Under the pieces are notes generated by a model. It made no database searches. It saw only the letters and a program-made list of their open reading frames with translations, and was not told the DNA's origin. From NCBI RefSeq assembly GCF_014647795.1, contig NZ_BMPW01000001.1, positions 1 to 64,000 of the forward strand: a stretch of 64,000 nucleotides of DNA, read 5' to 3'. The DNA comes from Actinoplanes campanulatus. GTDB lineage: Bacteria; Actinomycetota; Actinomycetes; Mycobacteriales; Micromonosporaceae. This document shows, one piece after another, positions 8,031 through 16,901 of the stretch; the stretch's first letter is position 1, and each line of letters begins with the position of its first letter. The position numbers and the translations under genes were made by a program.

Positions 8031-8621
8031 ATGCGCGGCATGGGCCACCGGGAAGACCTGCTGGTAGGAGCGAAGCGAGCGCTCTACGAGAAGGGGTACG
8101 CCAACATCACCGCACGCGACATCGTGTTCGCCTCCGGGACGAACCTGGCGTCGATCGGCTACCACTACGGATCGACGAAGGCGCTGCTCACCGCCGCGAT
8201 GATCAGCTCGATGGAGGACTGGGGCGAGGCGGTCGGCCGGGCGCTGAGCGAACCGGACGACGACGGCGACGCCGAGCCGATGCTGCGGTTCTGGCGGCGG
8301 GTGATCCGCTCCATCCAGGCGGACCGGCCGCTCTGGCTCGCCAGCGTCGAGGCGCTGACCCAGAGCGAGCACGACCCGGCGCTGCGCGCCCAGCTCGCGG
8401 CCGGCGTCCACGAGGGCCGTAAGGGCATGACCGCGCTGGTCACCGGCCGGCCCGAGGACGAGCTGGAGGAGGCCACCGTGCGCACCGTCGGCGCCGTCCA
8501 GATGGCGTTGATGTCCGGGGTGGTGACCCAGTGGCTCACCGACCCGGCGACCGCCCCGTCGGCCGAGGAGGTCGTCGCCGGGATCCGGGCCCTAGGCGGC
8601 GGGCCAGTTCTTGGCCAGTAG
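8031..8621 (+). CDS. TetR/AcrR family transcriptional regulator
   Basis: This 196-aa protein has an N-terminal helix-turn-helix region (ITARDIVFASGTNLASIGYH, then YGSTKALL) followed by a helical ligand-binding region. That arrangement is normal for TetR repressors. It is divergent from the flavin monooxygenase across a 29-bp perfect palindrome and probably represses both genes. A second ATG lies three codons in (MGHRED), and either start is possible because the first ATG is only 8 nt from the operator. The last 30 nt overlap the 3' end of the convergent HIT gene. Confidence 0.9.
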   Translation: MRGMGHREDLLVGAKRALYEKGYANITARDIVFASGTNLASIGYHYGSTKALLTAAMISSMEDWGEAVGRALSEPDDDGDAEPMLRFWRRVIRSIQADRPLWLASVEALTQSEHDPALRAQLAAGVHEGRKGMTALVTGRPEDELEEATVRTVGAVQMALMSGVVTQWLTDPATAPSAEEVVAGIRALGGGPVLGQ

Positions 8622-9122
8622 GTCCCGGGTGTCGTAGAGCAACTGCGGCAGCACCTTGGTCCGGCCGACCACCGGCATGAAGTTGGCGTCGCCGCCCCAC
8701 CGCGGCACCACGTGCTGGTGCAGGTGGGCGGCGATCCCGGCGCCGGCCACCGAGCCCTGGTTCATCCCCAGGTTGAAGCCGTGCGGGCTGCTGCTCGCCC
8801 GGATCACCCGCATCGCCGTCCGGGTGAACGCGGCCACCTCGACCGTCTCGGACTCGGTGAGGTCGGTGTAGTCGGCCACATGCCGGTACGGGCAGATCAG
8901 CAGGTGCCCCGGGTTGTACGGGTACAGGTTCAGCACCGCGAAGACCAGCTCGCCCCGCGCCACCACCAGCGTCTCCGCCTCGGGCCGGCCGGGCGCCAGG
9001 CAGAACGGGCAGCCGGCGGGTTTCTCGTACCCACCCTCGGGCCGGTCCTCGCCCGAGATGTAGGTCATCCGGTGCGGCGTCCAGAGCCGCTCCAGCCCGT
9101 CCGGCTCACCCAGATCGTCCAC
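8592..9122 (-). CDS. HIT family AP4A-phosphorylase-like protein
   Basis: This 176-aa protein carries the histidine-triad motif HLHQHVVPRW and the upstream NLYPYNPGHLLICPYRH segment. It also has CPFC near residues 38-41, a possible metal ligand pair. The nearest known relatives are mycobacterial HIT proteins that phosphorolyse diadenosine tetraphosphate and are encoded between thrS and pgsA, the same neighbourhood as here. GTG is used as start; the nearest upstream ATG is out of frame. It lies beyond a terminator-like hairpin after thrS, so it may have its own promoter. Confidence 0.9.
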   Translation of the reverse strand: MDDLGEPDGLERLWTPHRMTYISGEDRPEGGYEKPAGCPFCLAPGRPEAETLVVARGELVFAVLNLYPYNPGHLLICPYRHVADYTDLTESETVEVAAFTRTAMRVIRASSSPHGFNLGMNQGSVAGAGIAAHLHQHVVPRWGGDANFMPVVGRTKVLPQLLYDTRDLLAKNWPAA

Positions 9123-9123
9123 G

Positions 9124-9140
9124 TCCGCATCCTATGCGGA
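9124..9140. promoter_or_regulatory. Short perfect dyad just upstream of the HIT gene start
   Basis: TCCGCAT (9124-9130), spacer CCT, ATGCGGA (9134-9140) is a perfect 7-bp inverted repeat ending 2 nt before the HIT gene's GTG. It could be a regulator site or an RNA hairpin over the ribosome-binding region. Role inferred only. Confidence 0.4.
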
Positions 9141-9141
9141 A

Positions 9142-9181
9142 CCGGCCTCCACCGAACATCGCGCTGGGCGGTGGAGGCCGG
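9142..9181 (-). terminator. Terminator-like hairpin downstream of thrS
   Basis: CCGGCCTCCACC (9142-9153) and GGTGGAGGCCGG (9170-9181) form a perfect 12-bp stem with a 16-nt loop, starting 9 nt after the thrS stop on the minus strand. There is no T-run, as is common in high-GC genomes. It would end thrS transcripts before the HIT gene. Confidence 0.7.
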
Positions 9182-9190
9182 TGACCGCGG

Positions 9191-11200
9191 TCAGGCCGCC
9201 GAGGGCCCGGTGTTGACCCGGGAGCGAACCACCTCGACCACGTGCGCGACCGCCTCGTCGATGGAGACGCCGTTGCGCTGCGAGCCGTCCCGGTAGCGGA
9301 ACGACACGGTGCCGCCGTTGACGTCGTCGTCGCCGGCGATCGCCATGAACGGGATCTTCTGCTGCTGGGCGGTGCGGATCTTCTTCTGCATCCGCTCGGT
9401 GGAGTGGTCCACTTCCGCCCGGATGCCTGCTTTACGAAGCTTCGTGACGAATTCCTCGAGGTACGAGGCGTGGTCGTCGCGGATCGGGATGCCGACCACC
9501 TGCACCGGCGCGAGCCAGGCCGGGAACGCGCCCGCGTAGTGCTCGACCAGCACGCCGAAGAACCGCTCGATCGAGCCGAACTTCGCGGAGTGGATCATCA
9601 CCGGCTCCTGCCGGGTGCCGTCGGCCGCCTGGTACTCCAGACCGAACCCGGCGGGCTGGTTGAAGTCGTACTGGATGGTCGACATCTGCCACGTACGGCC
9701 GATCGCGTCCTTCGCCTGGACACTGATCTTCGGGCCGTAGAAGGCCGCGCCACCCGGGTCGAGCACCAACTCCAGGCCGGACTCGGTAGCCACGTCCTCC
9801 AGGACCTTGGTGGCCTTCTCCCACTGTTCGTCCGTACCGATGAACTTGTCGCTCTTCGGGTCTCGGGTCGACAGCTCCAGGTAGTAGTCGTCCAGGCCGA
9901 AGTCGTCGAGCAGCGAGCGGACGAAGTTCAGCAGGTGCTTGATCTCGGCCGGGGCCTGCTCGGCGGTGACGTAGGAGTGCGAGTCGTCCTGGGTCAGGCC
10001 GCGCACCCGGGTCAGGCCGTGCACCACGCCGGACTTCTCGTAGCGGTAGACCGTGCCGAACTCGAACAGCCGCATCGGCAGCTCACGGTAGGACCGCCCG
10101 CGCGACCTGAAGATCAGGTTGTGCATCGGGCAGTTCATCGCCTTGAGGTAGTAGTTCGCCCCCTCCAGCTCCATCGGGGGGAACATGGTGTCCTTGTAGT
10201 ACGGCAGGTGGCCCGAGGTGTGGAACAGGCCTTCCTTGGTGATGTGCGGCGAGCCGACGTACTGGAAGCCCTCTTCGATGTGGCGGGCGCGGACGTAGTC
10301 CTCCATCTCGCGCTTGATCACCCCACCCTTCGGGTGGAAGACCACGAGACCCGACCCGATCTCGTCGGGAAAGGAGAAGAGGTCCAGCTCGGTGCCCAGC
10401 TTGCGGTGGTCGCGGCGCTCGGCCTCGGCGAGACGGTTGAGGTACGCCTTGAGTTCGTCCCGCGACGGCCACGCCGTCCCGTAGACGCGCTGCAGCTGCG
10501 GGTTCTTCTCCGAGCCGCGCCAGTAGGCGGCGGCCGACCGCATCAGCTTGAACGCCGGGATGAGCCGGGTCGACGGCAGGTGCGGGCCGCGGCACAGGTC
10601 GCCCCAGACGCGGTTGCCGTCCTTGTCCAGGTTGTCGTAGTGGGTCAGCTCGCCCGCACCGACGGCGGCGGCCTCCTCGTCCACGTCACCCTTGATGTCG
10701 ACCAGTTCGAGCTTGAACGGCTCGGCGTGCAGCTCGGCCTTGGCCTCGTCGAGAGTCCCGTACTCCCGGCGGTTGAAGGTCTGCCCGGCCTTGATGATCT
10801 CCTGCATCCGCTTCTCGAGCTTCGTCAGGTCCTCGGGCTGGAACGGCTTCTCGACGTCGAAGTCGTAGTAGAACCCGTCCCGGATCGGCGGGCCGATGCC
10901 CAGCTTCGCCTCCGGGAACACGTCCTGCACGGCCTGGGCCAGCACGTGCGCGGTGGAGTGGCGCAGCACGTCGAGGCCGTCCGGGGTGTCGATGGCGACC
11001 GGGGTCACCTCGGCGTCGGCCGCCGGCGCCCAGTTCAGGTCGCGCAGCCGGCCGTCGGCCTCACGGACCACGACGATCGCCTTCGGCCCGTGCGCGGGAA
11101 GCCCCGCGGCGGCCACCGCGTCGGCCGCCGTAGTCCCGGCCGGGACGACTAGGGGGTCGGCCACAGCGGGTGTACGGGGTGCAGACACGGTGATCTCCAT
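9191..11200 (-). CDS. thrS: Threonyl-tRNA synthetase
   Basis: This 669-aa class II synthetase charges tRNA-Thr. The domains in order are TGS (about 1-70), the N2 editing domain with HSTAH (H81, H85) and LCRGPH, the catalytic core with the zinc-ligand region AMNCPMHN and motif 2 around [12 protein letters not shown], motif 3 [16 protein letters not shown], and an anticodon-binding C-terminus. The ATG giving MEITVSAP is chosen, since sequence further upstream is not conserved-looking. The gene lies 87 nt downstream of the ADP-ribosylglycohydrolase gene on the same strand and is followed by a hairpin. In mycobacteria it heads the HIT-pgsA-patA-pimA block, which here is split by an insertion. Confidence 0.97.
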   Translation of the reverse strand: MEITVSAPRTPAVADPLVVPAGTTAADAVAAAGLPAHGPKAIVVVREADGRLRDLNWAPAADAEVTPVAIDTPDGLDVLRHSTAHVLAQAVQDVFPEAKLGIGPPIRDGFYYDFDVEKPFQPEDLTKLEKRMQEIIKAGQTFNRREYGTLDEAKAELHAEPFKLELVDIKGDVDEEAAAVGAGELTHYDNLDKDGNRVWGDLCRGPHLPSTRLIPAFKLMRSAAAYWRGSEKNPQLQRVYGTAWPSRDELKAYLNRLAEAERRDHRKLGTELDLFSFPDEIGSGLVVFHPKGGVIKREMEDYVRARHIEEGFQYVGSPHITKEGLFHTSGHLPYYKDTMFPPMELEGANYYLKAMNCPMHNLIFRSRGRSYRELPMRLFEFGTVYRYEKSGVVHGLTRVRGLTQDDSHSYVTAEQAPAEIKHLLNFVRSLLDDFGLDDYYLELSTRDPKSDKFIGTDEQWEKATKVLEDVATESGLELVLDPGGAAFYGPKISVQAKDAIGRTWQMSTIQYDFNQPAGFGLEYQAADGTRQEPVMIHSAKFGSIERFFGVLVEHYAGAFPAWLAPVQVVGIPIRDDHASYLEEFVTKLRKAGIRAEVDHSTERMQKKIRTAQQQKIPFMAIAGDDDVNGGTVSFRYRDGSQRNGVSIDEAVAHVVEVVRSRVNTGPSAA

Positions 11201-11287
11201 TCGTGTGGGTCGGCCTCGGCTGCTCCGGGCCGTCCCTGATGCTATCCGCCCGGTTTCGCCCGGCTCCCCAGTCCCCACCGGCCCGGG

Positions 11288-12205
11288 CTATTCCCCGTCG
11301 GCCCCGGCCGACCAGGCGGGAAGCGGTTCGCGGGCCGACAGCCACGCCGCCGGGATGCCCTCCACGCCGGTGTACGCCGCCACGACTCCCCCGGCGATCG
11401 CCGCGGTGGTGTCGACGTCCCCGCCGGCGACCACGCACGCCGCCACGGCCGCCGGATAGTCGTCCAGGAACCGGTCGGCGACCCACAGGGCGAACGGCAC
11501 GGTGTCCTGAGCCGTCGCCTGCCCGCCCGAGCCGAGCCGGTGGGCCGCCTCCACGACCGTCGTGGTCAGACCGGCCGCCTCGATCAGGCCGTCGTGGACC
11601 ACTCCGGCCGGGGTGTGCCCCGCCGTGGCGCGCAGCAGTTGCCCGGGCTCGGGCCGGTGGCCGTTGAGCCGGGCGGCGGCGGCCACCGCGGCGGCCACGG
11701 TGACGGCCGCGCCACCGGCGATCCCCTCCGGGTGCGCGTGGGTGACCTCCGCGGCGCGGACCCCCTGAACGGCCGCGTGGACCAGGGAATCCGCGTGCCA
11801 GGCGCCCAGCGGCGCGGCGCGCATCGCCGCGCCGTTGCCGCAGGAGCCCTGGCCGTTGAAGGCGGCGGCCGCGGCGATCGGCCAGGGCAGGCCGTCCCGG
11901 ATCTCGCGCAGCATGGTCACCGCGCCGGGACCGTAACCCCGGTACGGCTCGAAGCGGGCGGCGAGCAGGGTGGCGAAGGCGTCCCGGTCGAAGTCGCCCT
12001 CGGCCAGGGTGGCGACCAGGCAGCAGGCCTGCTCGGTGTCGTCGGTCCACTCCCAGGGTGGTTCCGGGAGGCGCGCTTCGAGGAGGTCGGAGGGGCGGTT
12101 GCCGGGCACGAAGTACTGCGCGCCGAGGGCGTCGCCGACGCTCAGGCCGGCCAGGGACTCCAGGGCGAGCGTGCGGCGGGTATCGGGAAAGAGTGTGAAA
12201 GACAT
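11288..12205 (-). CDS. ADP-ribosylglycohydrolase family protein
   Basis: This 305-aa protein has the metal-binding signatures of the DraG/ARH family: GLSVGDALGA near the N-terminus, WTDDTEQA, NGAAMRAAPLG, and GGDVDTTAAIAGG near the C-terminus. The family removes ADP-ribose from arginine or other acceptors using two magnesium ions. Start codons are possible at 12205 (MSFTLFPD), 12241 and 12262. The shortest is chosen because it begins closest to the family core. It is divergent from the response regulator, with a small dyad (12233-12252) in the shared region. Substrate unknown. Confidence 0.88.
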   Translation of the reverse strand: MSFTLFPDTRRTLALESLAGLSVGDALGAQYFVPGNRPSDLLEARLPEPPWEWTDDTEQACCLVATLAEGDFDRDAFATLLAARFEPYRGYGPGAVTMLREIRDGLPWPIAAAAAFNGQGSCGNGAAMRAAPLGAWHADSLVHAAVQGVRAAEVTHAHPEGIAGGAAVTVAAAVAAAARLNGHRPEPGQLLRATAGHTPAGVVHDGLIEAAGLTTTVVEAAHRLGSGGQATAQDTVPFALWVADRFLDDYPAAVAACVVAGGDVDTTAAIAGGVVAAYTGVEGIPAAWLSAREPLPAWSAGADGE

Positions 12206-12232
12206 CGGTACTTCGGATCGTATTCCATCACT

Positions 12233-12252
12233 GAGAGTCATCAAAGACTCTC
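12233..12252. promoter_or_regulatory. Inverted repeat in the divergent region before the response regulator
   Basis: GAGAGTC (12233-12239), spacer ATCAAA, GACTCTC (12246-12252) is a perfect 7-bp dyad. It sits between the ADP-ribosylglycohydrolase start and the response regulator start and could be a regulator site. The spacer overlaps an alternative ATG of the hydrolase gene. Confidence 0.4.
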
Positions 12253-12302
12253 GCTCGATCACCCTTTAGGTTCTGCCTTGCCATGGACGCTACGGTCTTC
12301 GC

Positions 12303-12992
12303 ATGGCCACGGTGTTGCTCGTCGAAGACGACCATGTCGTGCGCGGCGCCATGCTCCGTTCGCTCGCCGATCGAGGGCACGCCGTGCACGCCGTCGGCAC
12401 CGCCCTGGAAGCGTTGCGGCGGGTCGCCGCGGAGACGCCCGACCTCGTCGTGCTGGACCTCGGACTCCCCGATCTGGACGGATCGGACGCGCTGCGGATG
12501 CTGCGCGGCATCACCGACGTGCCGATCATCATCGCCACCGCGCGCGACGACGAGCAGACCGTCGTGCGGCTGTTGCGGGCCGGCGCCGACGACTACATGG
12601 TCAAGCCGTTCACCGGCGCCCACCTGGACGCGCGGATAGCCACCGTGCTGCGCCGCGTCGGCCGGGCCAGCCGGGCCGCGCAACCCGCCGTCCACGAGGT
12701 GGGCGAGCTGCGGGTGGACGTCGGCGAGCGCAGCGCCACCCTCGGCGATCAGCCGCTGGCGCTGACCCGCAAGGAGTTCGACCTGCTGGCCTACCTCGCC
12801 GCCCGTCCGGGCCGAGTGGTTTCCCGTCGCGAGCTGTTGGAGGAGGTATGGCGACAGCCATCGGTCGGCGAGGACCAGACCATCGACGTGCATTTGTACT
12901 GGCTTCGCCGGAAACTGGGCGAATCCGCGGCGAAGCCCCGCTACCTGCGCACCGTGCGGGGGGTCGGATTCCGGTTGGTGGCGCCGGACTGA
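12303..12992 (+). CDS. OmpR/PhoB-type response regulator
   Basis: This 229-aa protein has a receiver domain with the acidic pair at E8/D9/D10, the phospho-acceptor D52 in VVLDLGLP and K101 in VKPF. A C-terminal winged-helix DNA-binding domain (LTRKEFDLLAYLAARPGRVV through TVRGVGFRL) follows. It activates or represses target promoters once phosphorylated. Its stop codon overlaps the start region of the next gene, a histidine kinase, so the two are a translationally coupled pair. Targets unknown; the dyad at 12233-12252 is a candidate self-site. Confidence 0.94.
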   Translation: MATVLLVEDDHVVRGAMLRSLADRGHAVHAVGTALEALRRVAAETPDLVVLDLGLPDLDGSDALRMLRGITDVPIIIATARDDEQTVVRLLRAGADDYMVKPFTGAHLDARIATVLRRVGRASRAAQPAVHEVGELRVDVGERSATLGDQPLALTRKEFDLLAYLAARPGRVVSRRELLEEVWRQPSVGEDQTIDVHLYWLRRKLGESAAKPRYLRTVRGVGFRLVAPD

Positions 12993-14416
12993 GGCTGCGG
13001 CTGGCGTACACCACCGCCGCCACCACCGCCGTCGCCGCACTCGTCTTCCTCGTCCCGCTCGGCTGGGGCCTGCGCAACGATCACCGGGAGGCCGCTCTCG
13101 CCGACGCCGCCGCGCGTACCTCGACGGTGGCCGGCGCCATCGCGGCCGGAACCGGCGAACGTGGCCTGGCCGCCGCGACCACGCTGGCCGGCGGCTCGCC
13201 GGTGGTGCACACCCCGGGCCTCGCCCCGTCCACCGGCGGGCGGGCCGACGGCGCGCTGATCGACCGGGCCGCGACCACGCCCGAGCCGACCGTCGAGGAC
13301 GTCGACGGCGGCGTGGTGCACCTGCGACCGGTCACCGTCGGGGACCGGATCCTGGTGGTCGAGGCGTTCGTGCCCGCCTCCGCGCTGAACCGGAACACCG
13401 CCCGCGACTGGTGGCTGCTGCTCGGCCTCGCCGTGATGCTGGTCGGTGGCGCCGTCGTGGTGGTGGACCGGCTGGCCCGGGGCGCGGTCGACTCGGCCCG
13501 CAATCTGGTCGACGCGGCGCTCGCGGTCGGTGACGGGGACCTCGGCGTACGGATCAGCCCGTCCGGGCCGCGCGAGCTCGCCGAGGCGGGCTACGCCTTC
13601 AACCGGATGGCCGACCGCTTGGTAACCTCCCGGACCGACGAACGCGAACTGGTCGCCGACCTGTCGCACCGGCTGCGTACCCCGCTGACCGCGCTGCGGC
13701 TCGACGCCGAGGCGCTCGACCCGGACGACACCCAGATCATCGACCTCACCGCGGACGAGGTCGATCGCCGCCGCGGCATCCGGCGCATCCGGCAGGCGAT
13801 CACCACCCTGGAGGACGAGGTCAACCACCTGATCAACACCACCCGGCAGGCCGTCGCCGACCGGGTGGCCGCCGCGCCCGAGGACGGGCTGTGCGACGCC
13901 AGCGAGGTGGTCCGCGAGCGGATGATGTTCTGGTCCGCGCTCGCCGGCGACCAGGAGCGGCAGTACCGGGTGGTCGGCGCGCACCTGCGGATCCCGGTGC
14001 CGGTGGCCCGGGCCGAGCTGGCCGCCGCGCTGGACGCGGTGCTCGGCAACGTCTTCCGCTACACCCCGCAGGGCACCGCCTTCGAGGTCGGGCTGTCCCG
14101 GCGCGACGGCTGGGTGGCGCTGCGGATCGACGACGCCGGCCCCGGCATCGGAGATCCACAGGGGGCGTTGCGGCGCGGGCAGAGCAATCAGGGTTCCACC
14201 GGTCTGGGGCTGGACATCGCCCGCCGGGTGGCGCAGGCTACCGGCGGGTCGCTCAGCCTGGACCGGGCCGCCATGGGTGGCGCCAGCGTGGTCATGCTGC
14301 TGGCCGACGCGGATGCCACCCCCAAACAGCCGAGCAGGTTCGGGCTGGTCGGACGGGGCCGGCCGGCACGCGACCGCGATCCGGGACGACGTCGCTGGCA
14401 ACGAGGACGGGAATGA
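12989..14416 (+). CDS. Sensor histidine kinase partner of the OmpR-type regulator
   Basis: This 475-aa kinase has an N-terminal helix (LAYTTAATTAVAALVFLVPL), an extracytoplasmic stretch, a second helix near residues 141-158, a HAMP region, and the H-box DLSHRLRTPLTAL with H227. The N-box is GNVFRYTP, G1 is DDAGPGIGD and G2 is GSTGLGLDIARR. The start is unresolved. The family-like N-terminus begins at a CTG overlapping the regulator's stop (CTGA), while the nearest in-frame ATG is at 12848, deep inside the regulator gene. No in-frame GTG or TTG lies between. Length and coupling fit the CTG. Confidence 0.85.
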   Translation: MRLRLAYTTAATTAVAALVFLVPLGWGLRNDHREAALADAAARTSTVAGAIAAGTGERGLAAATTLAGGSPVVHTPGLAPSTGGRADGALIDRAATTPEPTVEDVDGGVVHLRPVTVGDRILVVEAFVPASALNRNTARDWWLLLGLAVMLVGGAVVVVDRLARGAVDSARNLVDAALAVGDGDLGVRISPSGPRELAEAGYAFNRMADRLVTSRTDERELVADLSHRLRTPLTALRLDAEALDPDDTQIIDLTADEVDRRRGIRRIRQAITTLEDEVNHLINTTRQAVADRVAAAPEDGLCDASEVVRERMMFWSALAGDQERQYRVVGAHLRIPVPVARAELAAALDAVLGNVFRYTPQGTAFEVGLSRRDGWVALRIDDAGPGIGDPQGALRRGQSNQGSTGLGLDIARRVAQATGGSLSLDRAAMGGASVVMLLADADATPKQPSRFGLVGRGRPARDRDPGRRRWQRGRE

Positions 14417-14564
14417 GCCGTATCCCCCGAACGACACAGCACTGGCTTATATCTGTTTTAAGAACGTTCCCCTGGGGACGCGAGGCTGGCAGGGTTCCCC
14501 TCGATCCCATCCGGCTTCCCGGATCGCAACCCGCAGCGCGTCCCCTACGCCGCGAACCGCGAAG

Positions 14565-14578
14565 CCACCGCGCGGTGG
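14565..14578. other. 14-bp perfect palindrome upstream of the secreted protein gene
   Basis: CCACCGCGCGGTGG reads the same on both strands and lies 57 nt before the chosen GTG start of the secreted ricin-like protein. It may be a regulator site, but short GC palindromes also arise by chance in such DNA. Confidence 0.35.
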
Positions 14579-14634
14579 GAGGCGGTCACCCCATGGACCC
14601 CTCCCACCGCCACACAGCTCGACGAGGAGACGCC

Positions 14635-16875
14635 GTGTCCGCGCATCGCCGGCCGACGTTCCGCGGGTCGCCGCCAGGACGGCGCCGCGCGGCGAGCCCC
14701 CCGAAGCCGCCGCGCACACGCTCCGCGACCTTCCGGCTCCTTCCGGTAGCCCTCGGACTGGCCCTGCTCGGTGTCGGCGGTGTGATCGGCCCCAGCGTGA
14801 TCGGCGCCGGGCCGTCCGACGACTTCTCGCTGACCTCGCTGCCGAGCGACGCCCCCGAGCAGGGGCTGGTCTACAGCGGACTCAAACTGGCCTCCTCCGG
14901 CTCGGTCTGCGCCGGGGCGTACCAGCTGTACGAGGAGGTCTGCACGCACGGCCCGGACCCGGCCCCGGCCGGTCTCGCGGTGCGCCGTGACGTCGCCCCG
15001 GTGACCGCTGGCAGCGACCAGATCACCCCGGTCCGGCGGGAGACCGGCAACGTGCCCGGGGACGCCGAGATCGCCCGCGACGAGGGCGGCAGCGCGATCA
15101 CCGCGGACGCCCCCGCGCTGGTGCCGGACGCCGCTCCCGGACAGGCCGACTTCATCCTCGGCCCGGACGACGTGGCCTGCGCCGGCGACGGCCGTACCGG
15201 CAAGCGGGTGCAGTTGCTCTATCTGCACGAGTCGGGCAGCGCCAGCCGGTACCCGAAGTTCCTGAACTCGTTCCGGACCTGGGCCGCCGGGGTGGACGCC
15301 ATCTACGACGCCAGCGCGGGCGAGACCGGCGGCTCCCGCCACATCCGGTACGTGACGACGCCCGAGTGCCGCGCCGACGTGGCCGAGGTGGAACTGCCGG
15401 ACGGCTCGCTGCGGACGTTCACCGCGACCATCGACGCGCTGCGCGGGCTCGGCTACAACCGCACCGACCGCAAGTACCTGATGTTCGCCGACACGAACCT
15501 GTACTGCGGCATCTCGACCTACGTCAACGACACCCGGTCCGGCCGCGGCAACCGCAACAACGGCGGCCCGTCGTACGCCCGGGTCGACTCCGGCTGCTGG
15601 AGCGCCGCGATGGCCGCCCACCAGCTCACCCGCTCGCTCGGCGCGGTCCTCACCGACTCGCCGAACGCCACCGGGGCGGGCGGTTGCCTGGACGAGTACG
15701 ACCTGCTGTGCGCCCCGGACCGGACCGGCAAGCCGGTGAAGGACGTGTGCCCGAAGAAGAACGAGATCCGCCTCGACTGCGGTCACGACGACTACTTCAG
15801 CACCAACCCGAAGCCGGGCAGCTACCTGGACGGGCACTGGAACGTGGCGCTCAGCGAGTTCCTGCTGCGCAGCGACGGCGGCGACGACATCCCGGACACC
15901 CCGGGCGCCACCGTGCCGGACCGGGGCACGCCGGCCGGCCCCCCGCCGGTGAACCCGTCCGCGCCGGTTCCCGCGCCGAGCGCGGCGAAGCCGAGCCCGA
16001 GCGCCTCCACGCCCACGCCCGGGCCCAGCGTCTCGGCGAGCACCGGGCCGGCGCCGCAGCCCAGCGTCTCCGCCGGGCTGCCGCAGGTGGAGATCACCCC
16101 GGTCGCGCACCACACCAAACCGCCCAAGAAGGGTGGCACCGGCGACCAGCCCGGTGGTGGCGACGGGGTCCCGGCGGCGCCGTCCGAGGTGACCGGCGAC
16201 GGGGTGCAGGCGGTGCTGGAGATCCGCGAGGCGACCAGCGGCTCGGTCCGGCTGATCTGGAGCGCGGCCGCCGACGACGCCGAGTACGAAGTGTCGGTGG
16301 ACGGCGAGCCGGTGGCCACCACCCGCGCCACCCGGGCCCGTCTGATCGGCTTGAGGCCGGACGCGAAGTACCGGGTCGAGGTCCGCAACCGGAGGCTGGG
16401 CTACCACGCCAAGGGCACCGCCGAGACGGCGCCGTCGGCCCGCCCGGTGCAGAACTCCTGGTTCGTGCTGACCAACTCGCTGACCGGCGGCGCGGCCGAC
16501 CTGTACGCGGCCCGCACGGCCGACGGCACCCCGGTCGTCCTCGGCAGCGACGAGGGCGGCACCCAGCAGCAGTGGCAGCTGGTGCCGGCCGAGGGCGGCG
16601 CCTACTCGCTGGTCTCCAAGGCGAGCAACCGCTGTGTGGTCCCGCTCGGCGGGGCCGCGGTCGCCGGGGCCCCGCTGGTGCAGGGCGACTGCAAGGCCGG
16701 CGGCGCGGCGGCGCGGTGGACGCTGCGTGCCTCGGCGTACGGCTTCACCATCCGGGCTGCCACCGGTGACCTGGTGATCGGCGTGGGCGCCCAGCGCTTC
16801 GGCACGCGCCGCGTGCTGGTTCTGCAGAAAGACACCGACCAGCGGCACCAGAGCTGGACGGCGGTTCCCGACTGA
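14635..16875 (+). CDS. Secreted protein with degenerate metalloprotease-like domain, FN3-like domain and ricin-like C-terminus
   Basis: This 746-aa protein starts at GTG with a GAGGAGA box 4 nt upstream. An N-terminal membrane/signal helix (residues about 37-55) is followed by a globular domain (about 160-420). That domain includes AAHQLTRSLGAV (H329), then DSPNATGAGGCLDEYDLLC. Related secreted actinobacterial proteins carry HExxHxxG here; this one has HQ..R, so zinc-protease activity is probably lost. A proline/serine linker, an FN3-like domain (VRLIWSAAADDAEYEVSVDG) and a C-terminal QQQWQLVP / RCVVPLGG ricin-type carbohydrate-binding-like domain follow. The role may be extracellular polymer binding. 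Function is inferred. Confidence 0.8.
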   Translation: MSAHRRPTFRGSPPGRRRAASPPKPPRTRSATFRLLPVALGLALLGVGGVIGPSVIGAGPSDDFSLTSLPSDAPEQGLVYSGLKLASSGSVCAGAYQLYEEVCTHGPDPAPAGLAVRRDVAPVTAGSDQITPVRRETGNVPGDAEIARDEGGSAITADAPALVPDAAPGQADFILGPDDVACAGDGRTGKRVQLLYLHESGSASRYPKFLNSFRTWAAGVDAIYDASAGETGGSRHIRYVTTPECRADVAEVELPDGSLRTFTATIDALRGLGYNRTDRKYLMFADTNLYCGISTYVNDTRSGRGNRNNGGPSYARVDSGCWSAAMAAHQLTRSLGAVLTDSPNATGAGGCLDEYDLLCAPDRTGKPVKDVCPKKNEIRLDCGHDDYFSTNPKPGSYLDGHWNVALSEFLLRSDGGDDIPDTPGATVPDRGTPAGPPPVNPSAPVPAPSAAKPSPSASTPTPGPSVSASTGPAPQPSVSAGLPQVEITPVAHHTKPPKKGGTGDQPGGGDGVPAAPSEVTGDGVQAVLEIREATSGSVRLIWSAAADDAEYEVSVDGEPVATTRATRARLIGLRPDAKYRVEVRNRRLGYHAKGTAETAPSARPVQNSWFVLTNSLTGGAADLYAARTADGTPVVLGSDEGGTQQQWQLVPAEGGAYSLVSKASNRCVVPLGGAAVAGAPLVQGDCKAGGAAARWTLRASAYGFTIRAATGDLVIGVGAQRFGTRRVLVLQKDTDQRHQSWTAVPD

Positions 16876-16901
16876 CCGGCGGAGGACGACGGGAGAGGCT
16901 G

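Noticed and set aside
9242-11152. A long plus-strand open frame opposite thrS
   Set aside because: It lies entirely within thrS, has Arg/Val/Asp-skewed composition without recognisable motifs, and is a high-GC shadow frame.
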